DNA from: Saprospiraceae bacterium
Lineage (GTDB): Bacteria; Bacteroidota; Bacteroidia; Chitinophagales; Saprospiraceae
Direction of reading: 5' to 3'
DNA: 38,958 nt
Assembly (NCBI GenBank): GCA_026986005.1
Contig: JALSPK010000108.1
Coordinates: 1 to 38,958 of the forward strand
Numbering within the stretch: position 1 is the first letter of the stretch; each line of letters starts with the position of its first letter. Below are positions 25,649 to 34,865 of the stretch, piece after piece. The notes below the pieces were generated by a model. That model saw nothing but the letters and a program-made list of their open reading frames with translations. It did no database searches and was not told the origin of the DNA. Made by a program: the position numbers and the translations under genes.

Positions 25649-27640
25649 TTACTTTTTAGTTGTATTAATTTTTTCCAATACAAAAGAAGTTCTACTCGGA
25701 ATATAAGCTCTCAAATAGTTTTTTTTATTAATATTAGCTGTTTCATACGTAAAAGTATCCATAATTCTTGAGTGACCAATGAACTTTTCATTATCTGAAT
25801 TCAATATAATTCTGTACTTTCCTTTACTCACTACAAAGCCATAATTCGTAAATGAATGGATAGGATTGAAGTTGAAAACAAATATATGTTCACCTCGTTT
25901 AAAAATCAAAACTTGATCTTTTTCATTGCTAACAATTAGTTCGATTTCCTTTTTGAGTATATTATTACTTTTGAGGAATGCGATCGTTTTTCTGTTGAAT
26001 AAATTCAGATAATAATAAGCAAGATTTTTGTCTTCAGCTAGATTCCACTGTCTTTTAGCGAAATCATAGCTCCAATTATTACCTTCTCTTGGGAAGTCAA
26101 TCCATTCGGGATGACCAAATTCATTACCCATAAAATTCAAATACCCGCCTTTAGCAGTTCCAGCTGTCATGAGCAAAATCATCTTATGTAAAGCAATGGC
26201 TCTTTCCGATTTCAGACTAAGGTTGTTTATCTCCATATGATTATAAATATCTTTGTCAGCAAGTCTGAATATAATAGCTTTATCTCCTACCAAAGCTTGA
26301 TCATGAGACTCCGAATAATTAATTGCAGGTTCATCTTCTCGTTTATCAGTCAGACGATAAAATATTTCACCTACGCTCCACTCTTCATCTTTTTGCTCTT
26401 TTATTATTTTTATCCAATAATCGGGTATCCCCATCGCAAGTCTAAAATCAAACCCCAAACCTCCTTCATTTGCAGGTAATGCAATGCCCGGCATTCCACT
26501 CATATCTTCAGCTATAGTTATAGCATCAGGGTTTATTGTGTGTATTAATGTATTGGCAAGTATTAGATAGTTTATAGCATCTTCATCTAAATTGTTATCA
26601 AAATACTGTTCATAGGATATAAAATCAGTTTCCAATCCATGATTTAGATATATCATACTGGTTATACCATCTAGCCTAAAACCATCAAAATTGTATTCTT
26701 CAAGCCAAAATTTGCAGTTGGATAGTAAAAAATGTAAAACTTCATTTTTAGAATAATCAAAACATCTGGAGTCCCATGCTTTGTGATATCCTCTTTCGCC
26801 TTTATGAAAGAATTGGTATTCAGTCCCGTCATAATTGCTAATGCCTTCTATTTCATTTTTTACGGCGTGAGAATGAACCAAATCCATAATCACACTTATG
26901 TTGTGTTTATGAGCTTCATCAATGAGTTTCTTCAAATCTTCCGGTGTGCCAAATCTTGAAGATACTGCAAAAAAACCTGATACGTGATACCCGAAAGAAC
27001 CATAATATGGATGCTCCTGAATTGCCATTAGCTGAATAGTGTCATACCCTGCTTTTATGATTTGCGGTAAAATCTCTTTTCTGAAGTCATTGAAACTATT
27101 TACTTTTGGCTCTATTGAGGACATTCCAATGTGGGCTTCGTATATGAAGATGTTTTTCTTCTTTTCAGGTGATTTGTATTTTTGCTTATAAGGGATATTT
27201 GGTTGCCAAACTTGTGCATTAAATATTTTAGTTTTATCATCCTGAACCACTCGTTTTGCATATGCCGGAATTCTATCTCCTTTACCATTTTCCCAAGAAA
27301 CGTGAAGACGATACAAATCTTTATGTTTTAATGTATTCGAATTTAGATATATTTCAAAAAGACCATTTTCTTTTTTTTGAAGTTTGAACTTATCAATAGG
27401 TTTCCAGTCAGAGAAATCACCAATTAAAAACACCTCTTGTGCATTTGGAAGCCAGTCCCTATAGATTTGATGTTTTTCTGACAAATGTAAACCGTAAAAT
27501 AGATGAGCATTGGCAAAACTTGCTAAATCTTTGTTTTGTGTGAGCGATTTCTCCTTCTGCAAAACATTAATCATTCTACGAGAAATTATTTTTTCATAAG
27601 GTTTTAGAAATGGGTCATTCTTTACAATTTCAATATCCAT
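25649..27640 (-). CDS. glgB: 1,4-alpha-glucan branching enzyme, GH13_8-like (eukaryotic type)
   Basis: A 663-residue glycoside hydrolase with an N-terminal CBM48 domain (about 50-150, VFLIGDFSDWKP) and a GH13 barrel. Catalytic residues are D324 in DGFRLDGITSM, E378 in ITIAEDMSGMP and D447 in SESHDQALVGDK. GYLNFMGNEFGHPEWIDFPR and the LPANEGGLGFDFRLAM stretch match the GH13_8 branch that includes eukaryotic glycogen branching enzymes, not the E. coli GlgB type. It makes alpha-1,6 branches in glycogen. Other glycogen genes are not next to it. It lies 70 bp downstream of the EI24 gene. Confidence 0.9.
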   Translation of the reverse strand: MDIEIVKNDPFLKPYEKIISRRMINVLQKEKSLTQNKDLASFANAHLFYGLHLSEKHQIYRDWLPNAQEVFLIGDFSDWKPIDKFKLQKKENGLFEIYLNSNTLKHKDLYRLHVSWENGKGDRIPAYAKRVVQDDKTKIFNAQVWQPNIPYKQKYKSPEKKKNIFIYEAHIGMSSIEPKVNSFNDFRKEILPQIIKAGYDTIQLMAIQEHPYYGSFGYHVSGFFAVSSRFGTPEDLKKLIDEAHKHNISVIMDLVHSHAVKNEIEGISNYDGTEYQFFHKGERGYHKAWDSRCFDYSKNEVLHFLLSNCKFWLEEYNFDGFRLDGITSMIYLNHGLETDFISYEQYFDNNLDEDAINYLILANTLIHTINPDAITIAEDMSGMPGIALPANEGGLGFDFRLAMGIPDYWIKIIKEQKDEEWSVGEIFYRLTDKREDEPAINYSESHDQALVGDKAIIFRLADKDIYNHMEINNLSLKSERAIALHKMILLMTAGTAKGGYLNFMGNEFGHPEWIDFPREGNNWSYDFAKRQWNLAEDKNLAYYYLNLFNRKTIAFLKSNNILKKEIELIVSNEKDQVLIFKRGEHIFVFNFNPIHSFTNYGFVVSKGKYRIILNSDNEKFIGHSRIMDTFTYETANINKKNYLRAYIPSRTSFVLEKINTTKK

Positions 27641-27709
27641 TTTAGCACATATTTTAATAATAAATATAAAAAAAGCAAATAAAATAAATTGATTCTTTCC
27701 AGAAGAACA

Positions 27710-28459
27710 TTACCTCTCATGTTCATTGATCTTTTCGACGACTGATATTGTGGCAGCAGCTACACTCAACGCGGGTGCTAAGAAAAATCCTATGATAGGA
27801 ATCATCAAAAGAAGAGTAAAAGGAATGCCATTTCCTAATGTGAGACCTTTATTCACTCTTACAAAATTAATTCTTTCCTTAACATTGAAGTACCTTTCTA
27901 GTGCCCAATCAAAATTTCCATATCCTCCGTAAAAAGCCTGGATTATAAAGGCAATTATTGGGATGAAAGGGCTAAATAAAGGGAATAAACCAAGTAAAAA
28001 CAATGCCACCATCCATTTTAACTCCTTATATACTAATCTCAATGAAATCCTGAAACCACGATAAATATCTTTGATTAACTTCGGAAAATTGAAAACTGAA
28101 TAACCTTGTTTTTGTCCTGTTAGATGTTCTTCTATTCGCTCCGATATCGGTCCTAAAAACGGAATGAATAATATAAAAACAATATATTTATATATGAATA
28201 GCCCTAATACTAAAATACTAGCTCCACTTATAAATTTAGCAAAACCAATTACATATTCGCTTCCCCATTCAAATGGATAAAGCCTGATGATAGAAGTAGA
28301 AAAAATATCTATCAATGAAATAGAGAATAAAATCAACCCCCCACCAAAAATAATACTCATGAACCCTGTTAAAATAACAAATTTCCACAGTTTGAGTTTA
28401 CCCATAAGATTGAAAGCTCTAAAATAATCTTTAATACCTCTAGTTATAGCGTTGATCAT
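27710..28459 (-). CDS. EI24 / CysZ-like membrane protein
   Basis: A 249-residue protein with four to five hydrophobic segments (about 26-50, 75-105, 145-170, 210-235). Family features are GIKDYFRAFNLM at the start, FIPFLGPISERIEEHLTG in the middle, and FYGGYGNFDWALERYFNVKER before the last segment. EI24-domain proteins include the CysZ sulfate channel, but many Bacteroidota members are uncharacterised, so transport of sulfate is only a possibility. The gene probably shares a transcript with the branching enzyme gene 69 bp downstream. Confidence 0.8.
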   Translation of the reverse strand: MINAITRGIKDYFRAFNLMGKLKLWKFVILTGFMSIIFGGGLILFSISLIDIFSTSIIRLYPFEWGSEYVIGFAKFISGASILVLGLFIYKYIVFILFIPFLGPISERIEEHLTGQKQGYSVFNFPKLIKDIYRGFRISLRLVYKELKWMVALFLLGLFPLFSPFIPIIAFIIQAFYGGYGNFDWALERYFNVKERINFVRVNKGLTLGNGIPFTLLLMIPIIGFFLAPALSVAAATISVVEKINEHER

Positions 28460-28554
28460 ATTGCAAAAATATAAAAAAAATATAGAAGTTCAATCTCTTT
28501 ATCGGTTATTTGTCATTGACAAGAAAGTTTTAGACAAAAGAATCAATTAAAAGT

Positions 28555-28630
28555 TAGTGTCTGTCTATAAGGTGCTTGATTTTTGAAAAATACTATTTTT
28601 GAATTTTAATGACTTTATAGACAGACACTA
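28555..28630. mobile_element. MITE-like element, 76 bp
   Basis: It begins with TAGTGTCTGTCTATAA and ends with its perfect complement, a 16-bp terminal inverted repeat (18 of 19 when extended). The left interior, GTGCTTGA and TTTTGAAAAATA, matches the inner side of one end of the element at 31558-31721, so both derive from the same insertion sequence family. TA at both tips would fit a TA target duplication. No transposase is encoded. Confidence 0.75.
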
Positions 28631-28679
28631 AATAGCTTGTCTATAACTTACCTTACTACTCAAACTGCAGAAAAACTAC

Positions 28680-28711
28680 GATATCAAGAGGGGCTTACTT
28701 GATATCTTTTT
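28680..28711 (+). terminator. Terminator-like hairpin without an upstream plus-strand gene
   Basis: GATATCAAG (28680-28688) pairs perfectly with CTTGATATC (28698-28706) around a 9-nt loop, followed by TTTTT. It has terminator form for plus-strand transcription, yet the neighbouring genes on both sides are on the minus strand. It could end a small RNA or be a remnant of a lost element. Confidence 0.45.
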
Positions 28712-28917
28712 AAAATAGAATTTGGATGGTCTTAAAAATACATTCTTTACTCTTTTTGCTTCGATACCCTACAATACCAAACCTTGTATTTAGGACGACA
28801 TTATGGTAGCCATTGTATTTGGAGGCTTGATTTCTTCCTTTAGGGTTTATTCTACGCTTGTCAAGAAAGGATTAAGGAGCGAGTATTGCAAAACTTATCT
28901 TATCTCATCATTAAATT

Positions 28918-31443
28918 TTAGTATTTTATAAATGCTTTCACTATAGAATTATGCCTCGTTATTATTACCATTTTATATATGCCATTTTCTAGGTTTTTTA
29001 TATCTATTTTCGTAGTTCTATTAAATGATTTAACTCTTTTCCCATCTAATGAATAGATAATTATTGAATTGATTTTTTCAATATTAAAAGCTTCAATATT
29101 TAAAAAGTCAGATGCCGGATTAGGATAAATTATTATGGAACTTATATTGGGATTATTGTTGCTAGTCGTTTTTTCAATATCAGAGGTGTATCTTGGCAAT
29201 ATCTGGTATCCTTCGGTAAATGGCATTGTGTCATCAAATTGGTTTCCAATTCCCGTTACGTTAAACGTATAATCAGGTGCAGCAATTCTAGATAATTCTA
29301 CATCATTGTCTATTCTCATTATATATTCATTAGTGCTATTTGTAACTATAACATTGAAGCTGCTTCCATCTGCTTTCCATTCTGAAGGATTCTTGATTTT
29401 TAAGTTTTTTATTGTGATTAACTGAGATTCTGTTTCTTCTCCAAGTTTTGTTGTTTGTTTGGCTTTGAATATTTGATGACCTGAACTGATTAGAATTATT
29501 GTATCGGGTTTTATCTGGAGTAATCCCTTGTATTGATCTATTTTACCTTTAATACTAATATAATCTCCCTCATTAACTGTGTATCCAAATTTTTTGGTGA
29601 CGCTGAATACTCCTATTCCGTCATTTAATTCGTCAATCATTGTAAATTGTAATCCTGCAGGTCTGAGATTAATCCCGTACACCAAGCCTCTTAACTCACA
29701 ATTTGTACCTACAGATATTCCTTTTCCGTCATTATCAACTTGAGTTACCTCATTTATCTTTTTTATTGGATATCCTACAGCTGAATACGGGTTTATATCT
29801 GCTATATACCTAGGAAGCAATTGATATCCATCAAAAAGAGGGTGTGTTTTGTCGTATTGTCCACCAAGTCCTGTTATGTCGAATGTGCCTACAGGGTGCG
29901 CTTTGCCAAAAATATCTGTATCAGCATCTATCCTAATATTAAATGTGTCTGTTGAATTAGTTACTTTTACATTAAACCCACTTCCTGAGTTTGTCCATCT
30001 AGTATAATCAAGGAGTGTCACGTCTTTAATTTTTACTAACTCACCTTCTGTGGTCTCATCCAACTTATTTGTGATAATAGCTTGGTTTAAAATGCTATCT
30101 TTTTGTAATAAAACAACAGAATCTAATCTTACTTGAGTTAATCCTTTGTATTGATCCATTTTGCCCCAAAGGGAAACTTTATCTCCTTCATGGAGCGAGT
30201 ATCCAAAATCTTTGTCATGACTATACGTCCAGACTCCCTTGTTGGTATCATCCTTTATAACAAATTGTAAACCATTAGAGTTGAAATTAATTCCATAAAC
30301 TGTTCCCGATATGTATGGATTATAGTATTTATTTTTAATTCTGCCCATTGAATCTATTTTAGTAAGTGTATCCATGTCATAAGTGCAATAGTTCAATCCT
30401 CCAGGGTTTGCATGAATCTCATGGCCTTTGTATTTGAAACCGGCAAATACAGGGGATGCCTGCCAGTTGACACCTTCATTATTATCTGTGTTAGCATCGC
30501 AAAGAGATAAAGAGTATCCTTGTCCATCCGCTTTGTCAGGCCAGTCTCCTTTCTCATAATATTCAACTCTATCAATGATATTATTTGCTACATCAAATAG
30601 TACTATGGTATCTGCTTTGTTGTTTAGTCCTCCTATTCCCCAGCTGAATGAAGATGCATTGAAATAGGAATGTATCAAGTTAGGGTTGCTGGAAAAGACG
30701 ATTGTTTTATATGGTTGTAGTGAGTATGAAGGCAATGTAAAATTAATGGTTTTTGTTATTATTTTATAACCCTGTATATTAATGGTGTCTTTGCTATTGT
30801 TGAAAATTTCAATAAATTCTAAACTATCTTTACCTACGCCATCATTGTACATTATTTCATTTATTACTAAAGAAGTACCTGTAACTTTCTCATTACATAA
30901 AACAGAATTGGCAAAGCCCGGAGTACCAAAGGTCTCTATATCGTTAATGGTTTTATTCAAAGAGCTAACTGAGGCTTTCCAAAACTTTCCATCTGCGTTG
31001 TCTTTTGTGAAATCGCATAATTCAAGAGAAGGTCCATCTCCGTCGGGAGCACTACCCCAATCTCCTTCATCATCATAACTTACAGAATCAACTGTAACAC
31101 CAATACTGTCTACCAATATTATCGTTTCCCCTTTATTTTTTAATCCGCCTTCATCCCATACGATTGCATTTAATCCAAAATCGTTGATTAATGCACTATC
31201 TTTTGCTAATATTAAAAATGTTTGTGGTGGCATTAATTCCGAATCAAATCTATGTTTAATCCCTTTGCTGAATTCGTATCCGGTCATGTCAATCGTATCA
31301 TCAGAGGAGTTGAAAATCTCTATGTATTCATATAGATCATCTTGATCAGGAGAATTGTAGTTTATTTCTGTAATTATAATTTGTGAGTAAATATTAATAG
31401 TTATAAAAATTGTTGCGATAATACTAAAAAATAATTTTTTCAT
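28918..31443 (-). CDS. Lamin tail domain, OB-fold-like repeat, T9SS type A secreted protein
   Basis: An 841-residue protein with a signal peptide (1-20, ending NIYS). Two lamin tail domains follow: one from ITEINYNSPDQDDLYEYIEIFN (about 23-150), and one from VINEIMYNDGVGKDSLEFIEIFN (about 192-325). Two longer repeats come next, each with VYGIN, LQF, FGY, EGD, G-KxDQYKGL, a middle with FNVxVTNST, and a YQLLPRY ending (about 375-550 and 585-755); they look like OB-fold domains. The C-terminal IIIYPNPASDFLNIEAF stretch is a type A sorting domain. Bacteroidota proteins of this design are often annotated as extracellular nucleases, but I see no catalytic domain. It is flanked by MITE-like elements on both sides. 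Confidence 0.85.
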   Translation of the reverse strand: MKKLFFSIIATIFITINIYSQIIITEINYNSPDQDDLYEYIEIFNSSDDTIDMTGYEFSKGIKHRFDSELMPPQTFLILAKDSALINDFGLNAIVWDEGGLKNKGETIILVDSIGVTVDSVSYDDEGDWGSAPDGDGPSLELCDFTKDNADGKFWKASVSSLNKTINDIETFGTPGFANSVLCNEKVTGTSLVINEIMYNDGVGKDSLEFIEIFNNSKDTINIQGYKIITKTINFTLPSYSLQPYKTIVFSSNPNLIHSYFNASSFSWGIGGLNNKADTIVLFDVANNIIDRVEYYEKGDWPDKADGQGYSLSLCDANTDNNEGVNWQASPVFAGFKYKGHEIHANPGGLNYCTYDMDTLTKIDSMGRIKNKYYNPYISGTVYGINFNSNGLQFVIKDDTNKGVWTYSHDKDFGYSLHEGDKVSLWGKMDQYKGLTQVRLDSVVLLQKDSILNQAIITNKLDETTEGELVKIKDVTLLDYTRWTNSGSGFNVKVTNSTDTFNIRIDADTDIFGKAHPVGTFDITGLGGQYDKTHPLFDGYQLLPRYIADINPYSAVGYPIKKINEVTQVDNDGKGISVGTNCELRGLVYGINLRPAGLQFTMIDELNDGIGVFSVTKKFGYTVNEGDYISIKGKIDQYKGLLQIKPDTIILISSGHQIFKAKQTTKLGEETESQLITIKNLKIKNPSEWKADGSSFNVIVTNSTNEYIMRIDNDVELSRIAAPDYTFNVTGIGNQFDDTMPFTEGYQILPRYTSDIEKTTSNNNPNISSIIIYPNPASDFLNIEAFNIEKINSIIIYSLDGKRVKSFNRTTKIDIKNLENGIYKMVIITRHNSIVKAFIKY

Positions 31444-31557
31444 GATGCTTTTTGTTTAATGATTTTTGTAAAAGTATTTATTTATTAACTATTTTCAAAA
31501 AATATTATGAATATTTGATATAATTAACATTTTAATAGTTTTAACACAAGTCCTAAA

Positions 31558-31721
31558 TAGTGTCTGTCCATAAAATCAATTAAATTCAAAAATATTCTTT
31601 TTGCGATATTTTTACTTTATTCAAATTACTGATGCTAAGGCATCACTAATTCTCAGAAAGACAAAAATCTCATCAAAAATCTTTATTTTTCAAAATTCAA
31701 GCACTTTATAGACAGACACTA
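31558..31721. mobile_element. MITE-like element, 164 bp
   Basis: The left end TAGTGTCTGTCCATAA and the complement of the right end TAGTGTCTGTCTATAA differ at one of 16 positions. The right end continues inward as AGTGCTTGAATTTTG and GAAAAATA, matching the left interior of the 76-bp element at 28555-28630. A small internal hairpin TGATGC-TAAG-GCATCA lies near the middle. No coding capacity; probably the deleted remains of an insertion sequence. Confidence 0.75.
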
Positions 31722-31979
31722 AATAATCACAGCATGAAAACCTTAGAAACATAATATTTTGTTTTTATTAATTATTTATTTCAACGATTTGATACACTTG
31801 TTTCAGTCACTTATACAAAAATGCAAATATCGTAAAAAGAATTATTTTTATATCTGAAGTATTTGTTGTAGACACTATTTTGATGAGGTTTATAATTATT
31901 TTTCATTTTAGTTGGTATACGATAATTGAGTTAACATAAAATTAATATTAAAAAATTATATATATTAAAAAAATAAATT

Positions 31980-31987
31980 TATTTTTG
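31980..31987 (+). promoter_or_regulatory. -7 promoter element of the TonB receptor gene
   Basis: TATTTTTG matches TAnnTTTG and ends 32 bp before the ATG at 32020. No TTG is found at the proper -33 distance. Confidence 0.4.
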
Positions 31988-32019
31988 TGGCAATATTAAC
32001 CAAAACAAAATTATTACTT

Positions 32020-34749
32020 ATGAAAAAACTATTAACTCTTTTAGTTATTTTAATGATTACAGGGTTTATGTATGGACAAGGTTCCATAAATGGAAAAGTA
32101 GTCGATAATGCCGGAGATCCTCTAATTGGAGCTTCTGTATTTATTGATGGAACTACTACTGGTACAATTACTGATGTAGACGGTAGTTTCAGTATGAAAA
32201 GCAATAGCGCTATGGTGAAACTTGTTGTTTCATATATCGGCTTTGTGACAAAAAAAGTTGATGTAAATGTGAATGGGAAAACAAATGTTGGAACAATTGC
32301 GTTGGAATCAGATGCTGTAATGTTGTCTTCAATCGAAGTCGTCGCTTCGTATGCAGTAGAAAGGAAAACTCCGGTTGCTTTTGTTTCAGTTGAGAAGAAG
32401 CAGATCGAAAAAGTACTAGGTTCTAGAGATATTCCTTTGATGATGAATCTTACTCCTTCGGTTTACGCTACTGAACAAGGTGGTGGAGCAGGAGATGCTA
32501 GAATTAATGTAAGAGGATTTAATCAAAGAAATGTTGCTATTATGATTAACGGTGTTCCTGTTAATGATATGGAGAATGGATGGGTATACTGGTCAAACTG
32601 GGACGGTATTTCTGATGCGACTTCTTCAATTCAGTTGCAAAGAGGATTGAGTGCTGTTAACTTAGCTACTCCGTCAATTGGTGGAACAATGAATATAGTC
32701 ACAAGTCCAGCCGACAAAAAAATGGGAGGTGCTGCTAAACTTGAATACGGTTCAGGTAACTTCTTAAAGTCAACAATTGGACTTAATTCGGGACTAATTA
32801 ATGATAAGTTTGCGGTAAGCATGAGTTTGGTGCGTAAAGTAGGTCAAGGTATTGTTGACAAGACTTGGACAGATGCATGGGCTTATTATTTAGGAGCATC
32901 TTACAAAATTAATGCTAAACACAAATTGGAGCTTTTTGGAATGGGAGCACCTCAAAGACATGGACAAAATCTATATAAGCAAAATCTAGCAGCTTATGGA
33001 CACGATTTTGCCAAAACAATTAAGGATTATGATCAAGCTGCATTTGATGCATTTCCGGAAGCAAAGGGGATTTCAAACAATCCGTCTGAATCAAGGTATT
33101 ATAATGAAAACTGGAACAAAGTATCTCCTGATTACAAAGGACAACAAGCAGTTGGTTCTAAGAAATTTGATAGACACGATCCTAATTTTATAAATGAGAG
33201 AGAGAATTTTTACCACAAGCCTCTAGTTAATCTTAACTGGTACGCAGATTGGTCAGATAAAGTTTCACAATATACCACTGTTTATTGGTCAGGTGGAATC
33301 GGTGGAGGTTCCGGAACAATGGGTAAAATGAAATATAATTATCACGTTGGAGTAAAAAGTCCATCAAGAATTGTTGATTGGGACGCCACAATAAAACAAA
33401 ATGCTGAAAATACTGATAGTGAATCTAAAGGGATTTTGAGAAATAGTAGAAATAACCAAACAACTATTGGAGCTATTTCCAAATTTAAGATTAAATGGAA
33501 TAGTAATTTGAATTCTACTGTAGGTATCGATTGGAGAACAGCTAATATTGAACATTACAGAGAAGTTAGAGATTTACTAGGTGGAACATATTTTACTAAG
33601 ACTAGTGATGAGTTTAACCCTAATCAAAAAGTGGGATTAGGAGAAAAAGTAGCATATAACTTTACTAACAATGTTGATTGGTTAGGAGGATTTGCTCAAA
33701 CTGAATACAATCAAGGTCCATTTACAGTTTATGGTATGGCAGGATATTCCGTTATTAAATATGATTACACTAATCACTTTAAAAAAGACAGTCTTGAAAA
33801 AGAACTATATGTATCAACTGATAATATTTCAGGATTGCAGGTGAAAGGTGGTGCGAATTACAGATTGACCGAAAATTTAAATGTTTATGGTAATGTAGGG
33901 TATGTAAACAAAGTGCCTATTTTTGATGCTGTGATTAATGATAGAGACGGAGCAAAAGCTAAAGACCCCAAAAATGAGAAATTCCAAGCTTTTGAATTGG
34001 GAACTAATTACTTTACAGCTGACGGAACATTTAAAGCTAGACTTAGTGCATATTATACAAGTTGGAAAGATAGAACAAAGTCTATTGGGGTTTATGATCC
34101 TGAAACGGACGAAGATGGATTGGTATTCATTACAGGGATGAATCAATTGCATAAAGGAGTTGAATTAGATTTGCAATATTCTCCTATTAAAATGATTCAA
34201 TTGGGCCTAACGGCTTCATTGGCTGATTGGCACAATACAAATAATGTAAAAGGTGTATTTGATCCTGATTTATCGGGGCCAAAACCTGAAGAAGAACTTA
34301 ATTTTTATGTTGATGGCTTAAAGATAGGTGATGCTCCTCAAAGTCAATATGTTGGTCTAGTTAAGTTTTTCCCGATAGAAGGTTTAGATATTGCTGCTAT
34401 TTATAGTTATTATTCCAATTTTTATGCAGATTGGGATCCGTTCTCAAGAAAGGATGAAGGAGATAAATCTCAAAGTTGGAAATTGCCAAATTACTCATTG
34501 CTTGATTTTCACGTAAACTATAAACTACCTATCGAATCAAAATTAGGTGTAACAATATTTGCGCATATTTTCAATGCATTGGATAAAATATATATTAGTG
34601 ATGCAACTGATAATAGTAAATACAATGCTTATAAATTAAAAGATGATAATGGAAATAAATATATTGTAAATCCACATAAAGCTGATGCAGCAGAAGTATT
34701 CTTAGGTTCTCCAAGAAAATTCAATGTTGGACTAAAAGTTACTTTCTAA
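32020..34749 (+). CDS. TonB-dependent receptor with carboxypeptidase-regulatory-like domain
   Basis: A 909-residue outer-membrane receptor. The ATG at 32020 gives a clean signal peptide (MKKLLTLLVILMITGFMYGQ); an upstream in-frame GTG lies inside the promoter. Residues 21-100 form the CarboxypepD_reg-like domain (INGKVVDNAGDPLIGASVF, GTITDVDGSF). The plug follows, with INVRGFNQRNVAIMINGVPVNDMENGWVYWSNW and the GLSAVNLATPSIGGTMNIVTS end. A 22-strand barrel is expected from about 230 to the terminal phenylalanine. Such receptors import substrates with TonB energy. The ligand is unknown; the neighbouring cobalamin riboswitch unit is suggestive, but this gene has its own promoter and terminator. 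Confidence 0.93.
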   Translation: MKKLLTLLVILMITGFMYGQGSINGKVVDNAGDPLIGASVFIDGTTTGTITDVDGSFSMKSNSAMVKLVVSYIGFVTKKVDVNVNGKTNVGTIALESDAVMLSSIEVVASYAVERKTPVAFVSVEKKQIEKVLGSRDIPLMMNLTPSVYATEQGGGAGDARINVRGFNQRNVAIMINGVPVNDMENGWVYWSNWDGISDATSSIQLQRGLSAVNLATPSIGGTMNIVTSPADKKMGGAAKLEYGSGNFLKSTIGLNSGLINDKFAVSMSLVRKVGQGIVDKTWTDAWAYYLGASYKINAKHKLELFGMGAPQRHGQNLYKQNLAAYGHDFAKTIKDYDQAAFDAFPEAKGISNNPSESRYYNENWNKVSPDYKGQQAVGSKKFDRHDPNFINERENFYHKPLVNLNWYADWSDKVSQYTTVYWSGGIGGGSGTMGKMKYNYHVGVKSPSRIVDWDATIKQNAENTDSESKGILRNSRNNQTTIGAISKFKIKWNSNLNSTVGIDWRTANIEHYREVRDLLGGTYFTKTSDEFNPNQKVGLGEKVAYNFTNNVDWLGGFAQTEYNQGPFTVYGMAGYSVIKYDYTNHFKKDSLEKELYVSTDNISGLQVKGGANYRLTENLNVYGNVGYVNKVPIFDAVINDRDGAKAKDPKNEKFQAFELGTNYFTADGTFKARLSAYYTSWKDRTKSIGVYDPETDEDGLVFITGMNQLHKGVELDLQYSPIKMIQLGLTASLADWHNTNNVKGVFDPDLSGPKPEEELNFYVDGLKIGDAPQSQYVGLVKFFPIEGLDIAAIYSYYSNFYADWDPFSRKDEGDKSQSWKLPNYSLLDFHVNYKLPIESKLGVTIFAHIFNALDKIYISDATDNSKYNAYKLKDDNGNKYIVNPHKADAAEVFLGSPRKFNVGLKVTF

Positions 34750-34772
34750 TTTCATACTAGATTATAAATTTT

Positions 34773-34805
34773 AAGCCATCTCGTTTTTCGGGATGGCTTT
34801 TTTTT
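34773..34805 (+). terminator. Rho-independent terminator of the TonB receptor gene
   Basis: AAGCCATCTCG and CGGGATGGCTT form an 11-bp stem (one T-G pair) around TTTTT at 34773-34799, followed by a T-run to 34805. It separates the receptor gene from the riboswitch unit. Confidence 0.9.
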
Positions 34806-34831
34806 AATATTTTATTTATTAATTATATTTC

Positions 34832-34861
34832 TTGATATTTAGTTTTTTTTCTTTATCTTTG
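34832..34861 (+). promoter_or_regulatory. Promoter of the cobalamin riboswitch unit
   Basis: TTG (34832-34834), a 19-bp spacer and TATCTTTG (34854-34861) match the Bacteroidota -33 / -7 consensus. Transcription would start just ahead of the aptamer's P1 stem. Confidence 0.7.
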
Positions 34862-34865
34862 TACT

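Larger units (their letters stand above)
28460..28917. other. Intergenic region with MITE remnant and hairpin
   Basis: These 458 bp hold the MITE-like element 28555-28630 and the hairpin at 28680-28711 (both listed). The rest, up to the end of the lamin-tail gene, shows no open frame of note. A short GTCTATAA at 28639-28646, just right of the MITE, repeats part of its terminal sequence. Confidence 0.6.
31444..32019. other. Divergent intergenic region with MITE
   Basis: These 576 bp separate the minus-strand lamin-tail gene from the plus-strand TonB receptor. They contain the MITE-like element 31558-31721 and the receptor's -7 element at 31980-31987. A stray AGACACTATTT at 31870-31880 repeats the MITE tip. 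No further gene is seen. Confidence 0.6.
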
